DNA of 64,000 nt from Listeria booriae. GTDB taxonomy: Bacteria; Bacillota; Bacilli; Lactobacillales; Listeriaceae. The translations under genes were made by a program, and so were the position numbers. The stretch lies in NCBI RefSeq assembly GCF_000766865.1, contig NZ_JNFA01000002.1, positions 1 to 64,000 of the forward strand, read 5' to 3'. The notes under the pieces were generated by a model, which ran no database searches, was not told the origin of the DNA, and saw only the letters and a list, made by a program, of their open reading frames with translations. Below, piece after piece: positions 1 through 8,514 of this stretch. The stretch's first letter is position 1. Each line of letters begins with the position of its first letter.

Positions 1-3
1 AAG

Positions 4-75
4 TGACCCGTACGGGATTCGAACCCGTGTTACCGCCGTGAAAGGGCGGTGTCTTAACCGCTTGACCAACGGGCC
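4..75 (-). tRNA. tRNA-Glu (UUC)
   Basis: Read on the minus strand, a full cloverleaf is visible: a 7-bp acceptor stem starting GGCCCGT, the D-arm with GGTCAAGCGG, an anticodon stem CCGCC/GGCGG enclosing CTTTCAC (anticodon TTC), and a T-arm with GGTTCGAATCC. The discriminator base is A. The 3' CCA is not encoded (the next bases are CTT), so it would be added by CCA transferase. It lies divergent from kimA. Confidence 0.95.
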
Positions 76-76
76 A

Positions 77-409
77 TGTTTGGCTAGCAAATTTACCAGC
101 CGAAAACTATTATATAAAGAGAATGGGTGGTTTGTAAATACTTAAATTAAATTCTTTTTATTCAGATAAATACAAAATGAGTTTAAACCTTAGAGCAACA
201 AGGGAATAGAGGATTATATTACTTTACATTAATTATACAAAAATCAATATTTATACAAAAAAATGAGTTGATATAATCAATTTAACACGTATTTTTTATT
301 CCGCTGAAAAAGGCTATTCCATTTTCAAAATGCTGTGTTATAATGTGACGTATGCTATTTTTATACAGATAAGCACGTAAAAATTAGTGAAAAAAGGTAG
401 GGACCAAAA
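77..409 (+). promoter_or_regulatory. tRNA-kimA intergenic region with probable kimA promoter
   Basis: This 333-bp AT-rich stretch holds no gene. A perfect -10 TATAAT lies at 339-344, with a poor -35 candidate TTCCAT at 317-322 (16-bp spacer). I looked for a c-di-AMP (ydaO) riboswitch, which precedes the B. subtilis homologue, and could not recognise one. The leader between the -10 and the ATG is only about 60 nt, too short for that aptamer. Confidence 0.5.
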
Positions 410-2233
410 ATGGCATCTCCATTGAAAAGAATGTTAATCGGTAGGCCTCTTAAATCATCAGAGGCTGGGGAGCAAAAACTAGGGAAATTAAAAGCTTTGG
501 CGGTGCTATCATCAGATGCACTATCCTCTGTTGCCTATGGTACAGAACAAATTTTACTAGTACTAATCACGGTTGGAGCCGCTGCAATGTGGTACTCCTT
601 ACCAATCGCTATATGCGTACTAGTACTATTATTTGCACTCAGCTTGTCTTACCGCCAAATTATTTACGCATATCCACAAGGCGGTGGCGCTTATGTTGTC
701 TCTAGAGAGAACATAGGTAAGAATGCAGGATTACTAGCAGGAGGATCGTTACTAGTCGATTACATGTTGACCGTTGCGGTAAGTGTATCATCTGGTACCG
801 ACGCAATTGTTGCAGCAATACCATCTTTATATCAATTCACAGTACCATTAGCTATCATACTTGTCATCGTTGTTACTGTTATCAATCTTCGTGGTGTAAC
901 GGAATCAGCAACCATACTAGCAATTCCAGTTTATTTATTCGTATTCTCTATGATAGTAATGATTGTCACAGGCTTAATCAAACTAGCGTTAGGCCAAGAT
1001 GTCACACATGAGACAGCTTCTGTTGGGACACACGTATCTGGTGTGACATTGATCTTATTACTTCGGGCGTTTGCCTCAGGTTCTGCCTCCTTAACAGGGA
1101 TTGAAGCGATATCCAATGCAGTTCCTCTATTTAAAGATCCAAAAGCCAAAAACGCCTCTAGAACACTAATTCTTATGGCATCCATTCTAGGATTCTTCTT
1201 TGTAGGAATTACGTTACTTGCTTACTTCTATGGCGTTGTACCAGAACTTAAATCAACTGTACTCTCACAAATTGCTGAAAATATATTCGGACGAAATTTC
1301 TTCTATTACTTCATTCAAGCAACAACTGCACTTATTCTAGTCTTAGCTGCTAATACAGGATTCTCTGCTTTCCCACTTCTTGCTTTCAACTTATCCAAAG
1401 ATAAATTCATGCCGCGCATGTACTTAGATAGGGGAGACAGACTGGGTTATTCAAACGGGATTATCACATTAGCATTAGGGTCAATATTATTAATTATTTT
1501 ATTCCAAGGTAAAACAGAATCGCTAATCCCACTCTATTCTGTAGGGGTATTCATTCCATTTACACTATCGCAAACAGGTATGATTATTAAGTGGCTAAAA
1601 GAAAAACCGCAGGGCTACAAGAGCAAGCTATCTGCTAACTTATTAGGTGCATTTATATCTTTCACAGTTCTTATCGTACTCTTTATTACGAGAATGAGTG
1701 AAGTATGGCCAGTATTCATCTTGATGCCAGCAATGCTTTATGTGTTCCATAGAACAAGAACGCATTATGCCAAATTAGCACCACAACTCCGTATCGATGA
1801 ACAGATGGATTTACCAGCTTTCGAAGGAAATGCCGTCGTTATCTGTGTGTCTGATACAACAAAAGTGGTAGAAGGTGCGCTACGTTATGCTAAATCAATC
1901 GGCGACACCGTTATTGCAGTCCATGTTTCATTAGATCGTCAAGAAGGAAAAGAATTTGTCGAGCGTTGGAATAGAATACATCCAGAAGTAAGAATCGCTG
2001 ACTTGTATTCCACATATCGTTCAATCACCGAGCCTCTAATGAAGTTTATTGATACAGCACAACAAAAAGCCAATCAAGATAATTATTCATTAACCGTTCT
2101 AATACCACAGTTTATACCGAAAAAAGGCTGGCAAAATGTCTTGCATAACCAAACAAGCTTACTAATTAGAACAAAACTGTTATTTAAAAAAGATGTGGTC
2201 GTATCGACCTATCCATATCATTTAAAAGAATAA
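410..2233 (+). CDS. kimA: KimA-type potassium importer
   Basis: A 607-residue APC-superfamily transporter that I recognise as KimA (formerly YdaO), the same length as the B. subtilis protein. KimA imports K+ with protons and is inhibited by c-di-AMP; that is family knowledge. The sequence shows a short cytoplasmic N-terminus, then about 12 hydrophobic segments to roughly residue 450. The early SSDALSSVAYGTEQ motif lines the substrate site. A soluble cytoplasmic tail of about 150 residues follows, beginning near FEGNAVVICVSDTT, where family members carry a USP-like domain. The ATG is preceded by AAGGTAGGGA. Position beside the tRNA and upstream of the lmo2129-like gene matches the Listeria locus lmo2130. 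The functional partner cdaA (c-di-AMP synthase) lies 18 kb downstream. Confidence 0.93.
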   Translation: MASPLKRMLIGRPLKSSEAGEQKLGKLKALAVLSSDALSSVAYGTEQILLVLITVGAAAMWYSLPIAICVLVLLFALSLSYRQIIYAYPQGGGAYVVSRENIGKNAGLLAGGSLLVDYMLTVAVSVSSGTDAIVAAIPSLYQFTVPLAIILVIVVTVINLRGVTESATILAIPVYLFVFSMIVMIVTGLIKLALGQDVTHETASVGTHVSGVTLILLLRAFASGSASLTGIEAISNAVPLFKDPKAKNASRTLILMASILGFFFVGITLLAYFYGVVPELKSTVLSQIAENIFGRNFFYYFIQATTALILVLAANTGFSAFPLLAFNLSKDKFMPRMYLDRGDRLGYSNGIITLALGSILLIILFQGKTESLIPLYSVGVFIPFTLSQTGMIIKWLKEKPQGYKSKLSANLLGAFISFTVLIVLFITRMSEVWPVFILMPAMLYVFHRTRTHYAKLAPQLRIDEQMDLPAFEGNAVVICVSDTTKVVEGALRYAKSIGDTVIAVHVSLDRQEGKEFVERWNRIHPEVRIADLYSTYRSITEPLMKFIDTAQQKANQDNYSLTVLIPQFIPKKGWQNVLHNQTSLLIRTKLLFKKDVVVSTYPYHLKE

Positions 2234-2239
2234 GAATAG

Positions 2240-2323
2240 CGCGGAGATGCCACAATGGAAGCCTAAAAAATCTGGGGGAGAGATTCTCAGGTAAAAAAGG
2301 GATGACTGTGACATCTCTTTGCG
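2240..2323. other. Structured intergenic element, unidentified
   Basis: Just past the kimA stop, 2240-2254 can pair with 2307-2323: CGC/GCG, then GAGATG/CATCTC, then CACA/TGTG, about 13 bp with one internal loop and one mismatch. The 52-nt interior holds a second small hairpin (GAGA/TCTC) and the string CTCAGGTAAAAAAGG, reminiscent of the 3' part of a glycine riboswitch aptamer, but the conserved GCCGAAGG half is absent. It could be the 3' end of the kimA mRNA, a free-standing RNA, or a leader for the arginase-like gene. The last is unlikely because that gene has its own promoter further down. Confidence 0.4.
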
Positions 2324-2536
2324 TATTCTCAGCAATTCACAACTATACAAAATGATTGTACAGGAGGACTAAGCTCATCCTACCAAAAAATAAAGCAAGC
2401 GTAAAACGGACAAAATATTTTTTTGTATGGATAGAAGTTACCCAAATTAGCGTTTTACTCTAGGTGAAAAACTCTTTTTAATACCACAACCTACCTGAAA
2501 AAAACAATTTTAGTTAAATTTAATAAAGTTTATTTT

Positions 2537-2565
2537 TTAACATAGGCGCGGATTTGTGGTAGAAT
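2537..2565 (+). promoter_or_regulatory. SigA promoter of arginase-like gene
   Basis: TTAACA (2537-2542), 17-bp spacer, TAGAAT (2560-2565), ending 32 nt before the chosen start codon. Near-consensus housekeeping promoter. Confidence 0.75.
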
Positions 2566-2597
2566 GTAAGATATAATTTAGAAAAAGGTGAATGTGG

Positions 2598-3491
2598 ATG
2601 GAGAAACTCGGGATTCTTGGTGTACCATGGACGTTTCATGAGAAGCGTCAAGGTGTAGCATTAGCGCCATATGCGATTCGTTATACAGGAATTATAGGCG
2701 CACTAGAAAAGATGGAGAATGACGTAATTGATTATCATAATATGGCCTTTTTTACGGAAATGGAGCAGGAAGCCATTTTAAAATCGAAGGATATGAAAGC
2801 GATTACATATAAAGCGAAAGAACTGCGAGATATTATTGCCGATATTCGTTTAGAGAATGCGATGCCGATTGTGTTTGGAGGCGACCAATTTATTTCGCTA
2901 AGCACAATTGCCGGAATGCAGACGGATGATACGGAACAGATGGTGATTTGGGTCAATGCTCATGCAGATATGGGACAAGTACTTCAAGGCGGAGATTTGT
3001 GTCACAATGTGATGGCAACAGTTATTGGCAAGGGGCCTAAAGCCTTAGAAACCGTAATGAATCAGCGGTTTATTAAGGGTGAAAACATTTGTATTGTAGG
3101 AACCAGGCGCATTGATCAGAAAGAATTAGATCTAATTCAAGACGAAAAAATCATGCATTACGAAATGACTACGATTGATAAAATGGGTTTTAGCATGGTG
3201 ACGGATGAAATTATTCAATGGATGGCGAAAAAGAAAGGCCATGTACATTTAGTCCTAGATGTCGATGCGATTGATCCAGAATTCACACCAGGGACCGATT
3301 TCCTATCTCAAGGTGGTATTTATTGGCGCGAAATTCGTTATTTCATGAAAAATCTAGCACTAAGCAATCAAATTCAGGCGATGACATTCACAGGAATTAA
3401 TCCATTAAATGACGAAAAAAACAAAACATCTAAGTTTGTAGCCTCCTTACTAGAAGAGTTTTTTCAAATTCAGAGCATCCAAAATGGCTAA
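2598..3491 (+). CDS. Arginase/agmatinase-fold protein with altered metal site
   Basis: About 297 residues, ureohydrolase (arginase/agmatinase/formimidoylglutamase) fold. The family hydrolyses guanidino compounds with a di-Mn centre. Recognisable landmarks are GGDQ (normally GGDH), VNAHADM (normally DAHxD), a later LCH, and LDVDAIDPEFTPG. The second half of the site (DVDxxD, the His and Asp of AHAD) is kept, but the first metal-ligand His is Gln, the first Asp of DAHxD is Asn, and the Glu usually near MEVNP is replaced (TGINP). It is therefore either a specialised enzyme or a pseudoenzyme. An in-frame ATG six bases upstream (2592) lies only one base from AAGGTG, so the ATG at 2598 (7-nt spacing) is preferred. 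Monocistronic with its own promoter. Confidence 0.8.
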   Translation: MEKLGILGVPWTFHEKRQGVALAPYAIRYTGIIGALEKMENDVIDYHNMAFFTEMEQEAILKSKDMKAITYKAKELRDIIADIRLENAMPIVFGGDQFISLSTIAGMQTDDTEQMVIWVNAHADMGQVLQGGDLCHNVMATVIGKGPKALETVMNQRFIKGENICIVGTRRIDQKELDLIQDEKIMHYEMTTIDKMGFSMVTDEIIQWMAKKKGHVHLVLDVDAIDPEFTPGTDFLSQGGIYWREIRYFMKNLALSNQIQAMTFTGINPLNDEKNKTSKFVASLLEEFFQIQSIQNG

Positions 3492-3610
3492 AAATGTGTG
3501 TTACATTTTGCGAACAAATGTTACTTTTATGTAAAGTAGGCAGAAGCTTAAATACAAAGTAAGTCATAGCAACATCTTGTAGAAAATAAGACTATAAATT
3601 AATTTATAAT

Positions 3611-3656
3611 TGAAAGCGCTATCTATATTGAAAAAAGGTACGTTTGGGAGTATACT
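3611..3656 (+). promoter_or_regulatory. Candidate cre site and SigA promoter for 3707 gene
   Basis: TGAAAGCGCTATCT (3611-3624) matches the CcpA consensus TGWNANCGNTNWCA at all but the last base. It lies directly upstream of TTGAAA (3628-3633), 17-bp spacer, TATACT (3651-3656). The cre position suggests carbon-catabolite control of the small membrane protein gene, possibly reading on into the LacI regulator gene. Confidence 0.6.
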
Positions 3657-3706
3657 GAAACTATAGATTTGACAAAAGTAATTTTTTCAGTAAAGGAGCG
3701 TTTGGT

Positions 3707-3949
3707 GTGGGGGAGCATGAGGTACGGTATTTCGTTATTCCGATGATAGTTGTATTTATTCTAGGTATTGCTGGTATTAGTGCACCTATTTTTCCTGTAG
3801 TCCAATTTGTCATCGTGGGTCTAATCGCTATCCTTGCAGGTACAGTATGCGGTTGGATTGCTGTAGGTATCAGATTGCTTGTCAAATGGTTCCAAACGCG
3901 GAAAGAACACCATGCTGTAAAAAAAGTTGCAGTGGCTTCAAAACGCTAA
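3707..3949 (+). CDS. Small membrane protein, two TM segments
   Basis: 80 residues, unknown function. It shows a short N-terminus, two long hydrophobic stretches (about residues 8-30 and 34-58) with a Pro-containing turn, and a basic His/Lys-rich cytoplasmic tail. The start is GTG, with AAAGGAG eight bases upstream at 3692-3698; no ATG fits. The position between the kimA block and the maltodextrin LacI regulator matches lmo2129 of L. monocytogenes as I recall it. The catabolite-type site before its promoter and its place beside the sugar regulon hint at carbon control, but no function can be assigned. Confidence 0.75.
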   Translation: MGEHEVRYFVIPMIVVFILGIAGISAPIFPVVQFVIVGLIAILAGTVCGWIAVGIRLLVKWFQTRKEHHAVKKVAVASKR

Positions 3950-3963
3950 ATTACATAGCTTAC

Positions 3964-3998
3964 AAACATTTTTCCTTTAGTGGAAAGATGTTTTTTTG
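3964..3998 (+). terminator. Rho-independent terminator
   Basis: AACATTTTTCC pairs with GGAAAGATGTT across a 6-nt loop, followed by a T-run. It ends the small membrane protein transcript. A second short hairpin, AATCCTA/TAGGATT, lies at 4007-4024. Confidence 0.75.
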
Positions 3999-4105
3999 TG
4001 CGCCAAATCCTATTTTTAGGATTATGAAAAAAATAAATAAGGCTACCTTTTTCTAAAAAAAATGCTACAATGAAAGAGAGAAAGAAGGAGCAAGGGAGGA
4101 TATGG

Positions 4106-5071
4106 ATGGCTACATTAGCGGATGTTGCAAAAAAAGCAAATGTGTCTAAAATGACTGTTTCACGTGTTATAAATCATCCAGATCAAGTTTCTGACGAGTT
4201 AAAGCAATTAGTATATCATGCCATGGAAGAGCTAGAATACGTACCTAATTATGCGGCAAGAGCACTGGTTCAAAATCGGACACAAGTCGTGAAATTCTTG
4301 ATTTTAGAAGAAATCGATACGGTGGAGCCGTACTACATGAATTTATTGACAGGAATTAGCAGAGAATTAGATAAGCATTCCTATTCATTGCAGTTAGTAA
4401 CGCAGAAATCCAAGAATATTGGACCTTATGATGGATTAATTGTAACCGGCATGCGTGACCAAGAAATTGATAAAGTGCTTGCAGGGCTGGAGAAACCAGT
4501 GATTGCTTATGGGGAGAACAGGCGTAACATCGATGCGATTGATGTGGATAACAGGCTAGGCGCTGAGCTCGCAACGAAGCATTTATACGATATTGGCTTC
4601 CGACAGATTATTTTTTTTGGTATAAATTTGTTAGAAGAAGAGTTCATGCGTTCACGTTTAACGGGTTATTCGAGCGTTATGAAGGCGCATGATTTAATAG
4701 AAGAAAGCTATTTCATGAAAAACAGTTCCCGCATAGCCGAGAAAAAAGCATTCGAGATACTGCAAAACGCAAAGAAACCAACCGCAATCGTGTGTGCCTC
4801 TGACCGAATGGCGATTGGCGTTGTCCGCGCAGCAACGGCTCTGCATATGAATTTTGGAGAAAATATCGCGGTGACTGGCTTTGACGGTGTATTCCTCGAT
4901 CGTATTTCCTCTCCAAAAATCACAACAGTCCGTTCACCAGTCATCGAAATGGGCGAAACGTGTGCCCAGTTATTACTAAAGAAAATCAATGAAGGTGGAG
5001 CACAACAAGGTTCCATTTTATTCCCACCCGAACTTATCATCCGTGGATCAACAGTAGTTGGTCGAGAATAA
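4106..5071 (+). CDS. LacI-family regulator of the maltodextrin regulon
   Basis: 321 residues from the ATG at 4106, which gives the canonical LacI N-terminus MATLADVAKKANVSKMTVSR and has GGGAGGA five bases upstream. A longer reading from 4070 adds 12 residues and lacks a good RBS. Residues 1-60 form the helix-turn-helix and hinge helix (YVPNYAARALVQNR); the rest is a periplasmic-binding-protein-like effector domain (PTAIVCASDRMAIGV, VTGFDG). It is the counterpart of lmo2128 and of B. subtilis MdxR by context. Three similar palindromes of the LacI type, before the amylase gene, before mdxE and before the pullulanase, are its likely operators. The inducer is probably maltose or a maltodextrin; this is inferred from gene context only. 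Confidence 0.9.
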   Translation: MATLADVAKKANVSKMTVSRVINHPDQVSDELKQLVYHAMEELEYVPNYAARALVQNRTQVVKFLILEEIDTVEPYYMNLLTGISRELDKHSYSLQLVTQKSKNIGPYDGLIVTGMRDQEIDKVLAGLEKPVIAYGENRRNIDAIDVDNRLGAELATKHLYDIGFRQIIFFGINLLEEEFMRSRLTGYSSVMKAHDLIEESYFMKNSSRIAEKKAFEILQNAKKPTAIVCASDRMAIGVVRAATALHMNFGENIAVTGFDGVFLDRISSPKITTVRSPVIEMGETCAQLLLKKINEGGAQQGSILFPPELIIRGSTVVGRE

Positions 5072-5074
5072 AAC

Positions 5075-5106
5075 ACAAAAACAAGCTGCAACTAGGCTTG
5101 TTTTTG
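5075..5106 (+). terminator. Rho-independent terminator of LacI gene
   Basis: CAAAAACAAGC (5075-5085) pairs perfectly with GCTTGTTTTTG (5096-5106), and the right arm supplies the T-run. Confidence 0.9.
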
Positions 5107-5131
5107 TTATGCTGCCACGAAGTAAATATTC

Positions 5132-5145
5132 TGTTACCGTTAACG
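5132..5145 (+). promoter_or_regulatory. LacI-type operator, copy 1
   Basis: TGTTACCGTTAACG is a near-palindrome almost identical to sites at 7051-7064 and 50657-50670. It lies upstream of the amylase gene start, 28 bp before a cre-like site. Confidence 0.65.
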
Positions 5146-5158
5146 AGCTTTATTCTAT

Positions 5159-5172
5159 TGTAAGTGTTTTCA
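5159..5172 (+). promoter_or_regulatory. Candidate cre site before amylase gene
   Basis: TGTAAGTGTTTTCA matches the CcpA-site consensus except for T in place of the central C. It overlaps TTGTAA (5158-5163), a possible -35; the matching -10 (TAACGT, 5181-5186) is weak. The RBS AAAGGTGG follows shortly before the ATG. Confidence 0.6.
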
Positions 5173-5219
5173 ATGCATGCTAACGTAAAGAGAGATAATC
5201 GAAAGGTGGTTTTTTAAAG

Positions 5220-6995
5220 ATGGAAAGAGCAGCAATTTATCATCAGCCATTCAGCGCTTATGCGTATGGTTACGACAAGGAAACGCTACATATCAAGGTT
5301 CGCAGCAAGAAAGACGATATAAAAGAGGTTGTCATGATTGGTGCAGATCCTTATTTGCACACAAAAGCTGGCTGGCAATCCGAGAACATTCCGCTTCAAA
5401 AAGTGGCAACGACAGAAGAACATGACTACTGGATGGTCGCAGTCAAACCAGCGCAACGTCGCTTGCAATATGGCTTTGTATTAACAGACACAACAGGAGA
5501 AGAAGTTTTCTACGGTGGACGAGGTTTTTACGAAAATACAGAAGACAATCGTGCGGTGATGGATTATTATTTTAAATTTCCATTTTTGCATGAATCGGAA
5601 GTTTTTAAGGCGCCTGAATGGGTGAAAGAAACGATTTGGTATCAGATTTTCCCAGAGCGATTTGGCAATGGAAACCCTGATATTTCACCAGAAAATGTCT
5701 TGCCATGGGGTAGCAAAGATCCAGGGCGCGATGACTTTTTCGGTGGGGATATTGCGGGGATTATCGAGCATTTAGATTACTTGGTGGAGCTTGGAATCAA
5801 TGGTATTTACTTGACGCCAGTATTTGAAGCGTCGACGAATCATAAGTATGATACGCTGAACTATTTTGAAATTGATCCGCATTTTGGGGACAAAGAAACG
5901 TTCCGCCAATTTATCCAAGAAGCGCATAAACGTGGCATAAAAGTGATGCTGGATGCTGTTTTCAATCACATTGGCGATAAATCTCCAGAATGGCAAGATG
6001 TGCTGAAGAATGGCGCTAAATCAGAGTATGTAGACTGGTTCCATGTGCATTCATTCCCAGTAACTCCGGGTGAAAACGGAAATATAGAAGGGAAAAACAC
6101 ACTTTCATTCGATACATTTGCATACACTATGCATATGCCAAAATTAAATACGGCTAATCCTGCTGTACAAAAGTATTTGCTTGATATTGCAACGTATTGG
6201 GTTCGCGAGTTTGACATTGACGGCTGGCGTTTGGATGTAGCTAATGAAGTCGATCACGCTTTCTGGAAATCGTTCCGCAAAGCCGTTCGTGCTGAAAAGG
6301 ACGATTTATACATTCTCGGCGAAATTTGGCATGACTCTTGGCTTTGGTTGCTTGGCGACGAGTTCGATTCCGTAATGAACTACCCATTCACACAAACAAT
6401 CATTGAAAACTACGTAGAAGAGCGCATTACACCGTCTAAAATGGTATCAGGAATTAGCGACCAGTTGATGCGCTATCAAGAACAAGTCAACCACGTCATG
6501 TTCAATATGCTTGATTCACATGACACAGCGCGACTACTCACACGTTGTGATGGCGATAAAGACAAAGCTAAGCTGGCACTTGCGTTCATGTTTGCCCACA
6601 CTGGTTCTCCGTGTATTTATTACGGTACAGAAATCGGCATGGATGGCGCCGATGACCCACTTTGCCGCAAATGTATGGAATGGGACGAAGCAAAACAAGA
6701 CAAAGAGATGTTCAGCTTCATGAAACACCTCATCGCTTTCCGCAAAAAACATCAACAAACGCTCACATACGGCGACCTAGTTTGGCATACAGTCGATGAT
6801 GAGAACCGTCGTGTTATTTTCTCCAGAACACATAACGGTACTCGCCTAACGTTCGTATTTAACCAAGCCGAAGAAGCCATAACCCTAACGAAAGCAGATT
6901 TCACAGACATGTCGGCATTACAAGATGCCTGGTCCGAAAAAGCACTTGAGAAAGTTAATGTACCTGCAAAATCGTTCGTAGTATTGGAGGATTAA
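5220..6995 (+). CDS. Maltogenic alpha-amylase / neopullulanase (GH13)
   Basis: 591 residues, the size of GH13 subfamily 20 enzymes (neopullulanase, cyclomaltodextrinase, maltogenic amylase), which open cyclodextrins and trim maltodextrins in the cytoplasm. The N-terminal 120 residues form the family's dimerising beta-domain. The TIM barrel carries the conserved regions DAVFNHIG, DGWRLDVANE (nucleophile Asp339), LGEIWHDS (acid/base Glu368) and MLDSHDTAR (Asp435). No signal peptide, so intracellular. First gene of the maltodextrin cluster after the regulator; it should act on oligosaccharides delivered by MdxEFG and pass maltose to the phosphorylase. Equivalent to lmo2126 and B. subtilis YvdF. 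Substrate preference within the subfamily cannot be read from sequence. Confidence 0.93.
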   Translation: MERAAIYHQPFSAYAYGYDKETLHIKVRSKKDDIKEVVMIGADPYLHTKAGWQSENIPLQKVATTEEHDYWMVAVKPAQRRLQYGFVLTDTTGEEVFYGGRGFYENTEDNRAVMDYYFKFPFLHESEVFKAPEWVKETIWYQIFPERFGNGNPDISPENVLPWGSKDPGRDDFFGGDIAGIIEHLDYLVELGINGIYLTPVFEASTNHKYDTLNYFEIDPHFGDKETFRQFIQEAHKRGIKVMLDAVFNHIGDKSPEWQDVLKNGAKSEYVDWFHVHSFPVTPGENGNIEGKNTLSFDTFAYTMHMPKLNTANPAVQKYLLDIATYWVREFDIDGWRLDVANEVDHAFWKSFRKAVRAEKDDLYILGEIWHDSWLWLLGDEFDSVMNYPFTQTIIENYVEERITPSKMVSGISDQLMRYQEQVNHVMFNMLDSHDTARLLTRCDGDKDKAKLALAFMFAHTGSPCIYYGTEIGMDGADDPLCRKCMEWDEAKQDKEMFSFMKHLIAFRKKHQQTLTYGDLVWHTVDDENRRVIFSRTHNGTRLTFVFNQAEEAITLTKADFTDMSALQDAWSEKALEKVNVPAKSFVVLED

Positions 6996-7002
6996 GCAAT
7001 GA

Positions 7003-7035
7003 GCTGTACTTATTTCACAAACAAATAAGTACAGC
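7003..7035 (+). other. Strong hairpin without T-run after amylase gene
   Basis: GCTGTACTTATTT (7003-7015) pairs perfectly over 13 bp with AAATAAGTACAGC (7023-7035) across a 7-nt loop, but no T-run follows. It may stabilise the 3' end of the amylase message or act as a weak terminator before the mdxE promoter. Confidence 0.6.
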
Positions 7036-7050
7036 GTTCGTTAAAAATCT

Positions 7051-7064
7051 TGTTATCGGTAACA
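7051..7064 (+). promoter_or_regulatory. LacI-type operator, copy 2
   Basis: TGTTATCGGTAACA is the most symmetrical of the three related sites. It sits 13 bp upstream of the mdxE -35 box. Confidence 0.7.
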
Positions 7065-7076
7065 CAGAAATATACC

Positions 7077-7106
7077 TTGAAAACGTTTTCGTTCTAAGTC
7101 TATAAT
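7077..7106 (+). promoter_or_regulatory. mdxE promoter overlapped by cre site
   Basis: TTGAAA (7077-7082), 18-bp spacer, TATAAT (7101-7106). A nearly perfect CcpA palindrome TGAAAACGTTTTCG (7078-7091) covers the -35, which should let CcpA shut off maltodextrin import when preferred sugars are present. Confidence 0.8.
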
Positions 7107-7214
7107 AGCGCTAGAGGTTAACCTGTTTCACAATTCAATTCAAAATAGGGTGTGAAAATCGAATGTGCGGCATCACTTGTCGACACAGGCGCTTTTCAAA
7201 AAAGAGGAGGAAAA

Positions 7215-8483
7215 ATGGTAATGAGTTCATTCAAAAAGTTCGGCTTATTAGCAATGGTAGCAGTAATGGTTTTAATGTTAGCAGCATGTGGTGGCGGAAG
7301 TTCTTCTAAAGACAGTTCAAGCAGTGATGGTAAGAAAACATTGACGGTTTCAGTCGATGAAGGCTATGCAAAATATGTAGACAAAATTAAATCTAAATTC
7401 GAAAAAGATAACGATGTAACTGTAAAAGTTGTGAAGAAAGATATGTTCGAAACATTAGAAGCTTTACCATTAGACGGTCCAGCAGGAACAGCGCCAGACG
7501 TGATGATGTCAGCATACGACAGAATCGGAAGTCTGGGACAACAAGGACATTTAGCCGAAGTGAAACTAGGAAATAAAGATCAACTAGATGACAACGACGT
7601 GAAACAAGTAACAATTGACGACAAAGTATACGGTGCACCAGCAATTATCGAAACGCTTGTACTGTATTACAATAAAGATTTACTAGACAAAGCACCAACA
7701 ACATTTAAAGAATTAGAAGCTTTAACAAAAGATCCTCGCTTCAATTTTGCAACAGAAAAAGGAAAATCTACGGCTTTCTTAGCTAAATGGACAGATTTCT
7801 ACTTCTCTTATGGTTTACTAGCAGGTTACGGCGGTTATGTATTTGGCGATAACGGCACAAATCCTAAAGATATCGGTCTAAACAATGCAGGATCTGTAGA
7901 AGGTATCACATACGCAACGAAATGGTTCCAAACTTACTGGCCAAAAGGAATGCAAGACAATAAGAGTGCAGACGACTTTATCCAAGATCAATTTGTAAAA
8001 GGTAAAGCAGGCGCAATCATCGGTGGTCCTTGGTCAGCAGCAAGTTATAAAGAAGCGAAATTAAACTATGGTGTGGCAGAAATCCCAACATTGGATAACG
8101 GCAAACCTTACTCTCCATTCGCTGGTGGTAAAGGCTGGGTTATCTCAAACTACTCTAAGAACAAAGATGTAGCACAAAAATGGTTGGATTACGTAACAGA
8201 TACTGACAACCAAAACACATTGTACGACATGACAAATGAAGTACCTGCAAACCACGAATCACGTGACGTAGCAGCAGCTAAGAAAGACGAACTAACATCT
8301 GCAGTAATTGCACAATATGCAAACGCAACACCAATGCCAAACATTCCAGAAATGGCTGAAGTATGGACAGGCGCTGAGAACTTAATGTTTGACGCAGCAT
8401 CTGGCAACAAAACACCAAAACAATCTGCCAACGACGCAGTAAAAGTAATCTCAGACAACATTGACCAAAAATATCAAAAATAA
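7215..8483 (+). CDS. mdxE: Maltodextrin-binding lipoprotein MdxE
   Basis: 422 residues from ATG 7215, the extracellular solute-binding component of the maltodextrin ABC importer. A signal sequence with the lipobox LAAC (Cys about residue 25) is followed by a Gly/Ser-rich linker, then a family-1 sugar-binding protein (GPWSAASYKEAK, GGKGWVISNYSKN). The reading frame extends upstream to 7152, but GAGGAGG at 7204-7210 points to ATG 7215 or ATG 7221. It is separated from mdxF by a hairpin repeat; the transporter's ATPase (MsmX-type) is not encoded here, as in B. subtilis, where a shared ATPase serves several importers. Confidence 0.93.
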   Translation: MVMSSFKKFGLLAMVAVMVLMLAACGGGSSSKDSSSSDGKKTLTVSVDEGYAKYVDKIKSKFEKDNDVTVKVVKKDMFETLEALPLDGPAGTAPDVMMSAYDRIGSLGQQGHLAEVKLGNKDQLDDNDVKQVTIDDKVYGAPAIIETLVLYYNKDLLDKAPTTFKELEALTKDPRFNFATEKGKSTAFLAKWTDFYFSYGLLAGYGGYVFGDNGTNPKDIGLNNAGSVEGITYATKWFQTYWPKGMQDNKSADDFIQDQFVKGKAGAIIGGPWSAASYKEAKLNYGVAEIPTLDNGKPYSPFAGGKGWVISNYSKNKDVAQKWLDYVTDTDNQNTLYDMTNEVPANHESRDVAAAKKDELTSAVIAQYANATPMPNIPEMAEVWTGAENLMFDAASGNKTPKQSANDAVKVISDNIDQKYQK

Positions 8484-8514
8484 ATAAAGCAATTGGATTG
8501 ATACAGAGCTTCGA

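Noticed and set aside
77-409. c-di-AMP (ydaO) riboswitch before kimA
   Set aside because: Expected from the B. subtilis homologue, but the leader after the -10 is only about 60 nt and lacks the conserved aptamer segments.
2240-2323. Glycine riboswitch call
   Set aside because: Only the CTCAGGTAAAA-like 3' segment resembles it; the GCCGAAGG core is missing and the downstream gene has its own promoter.
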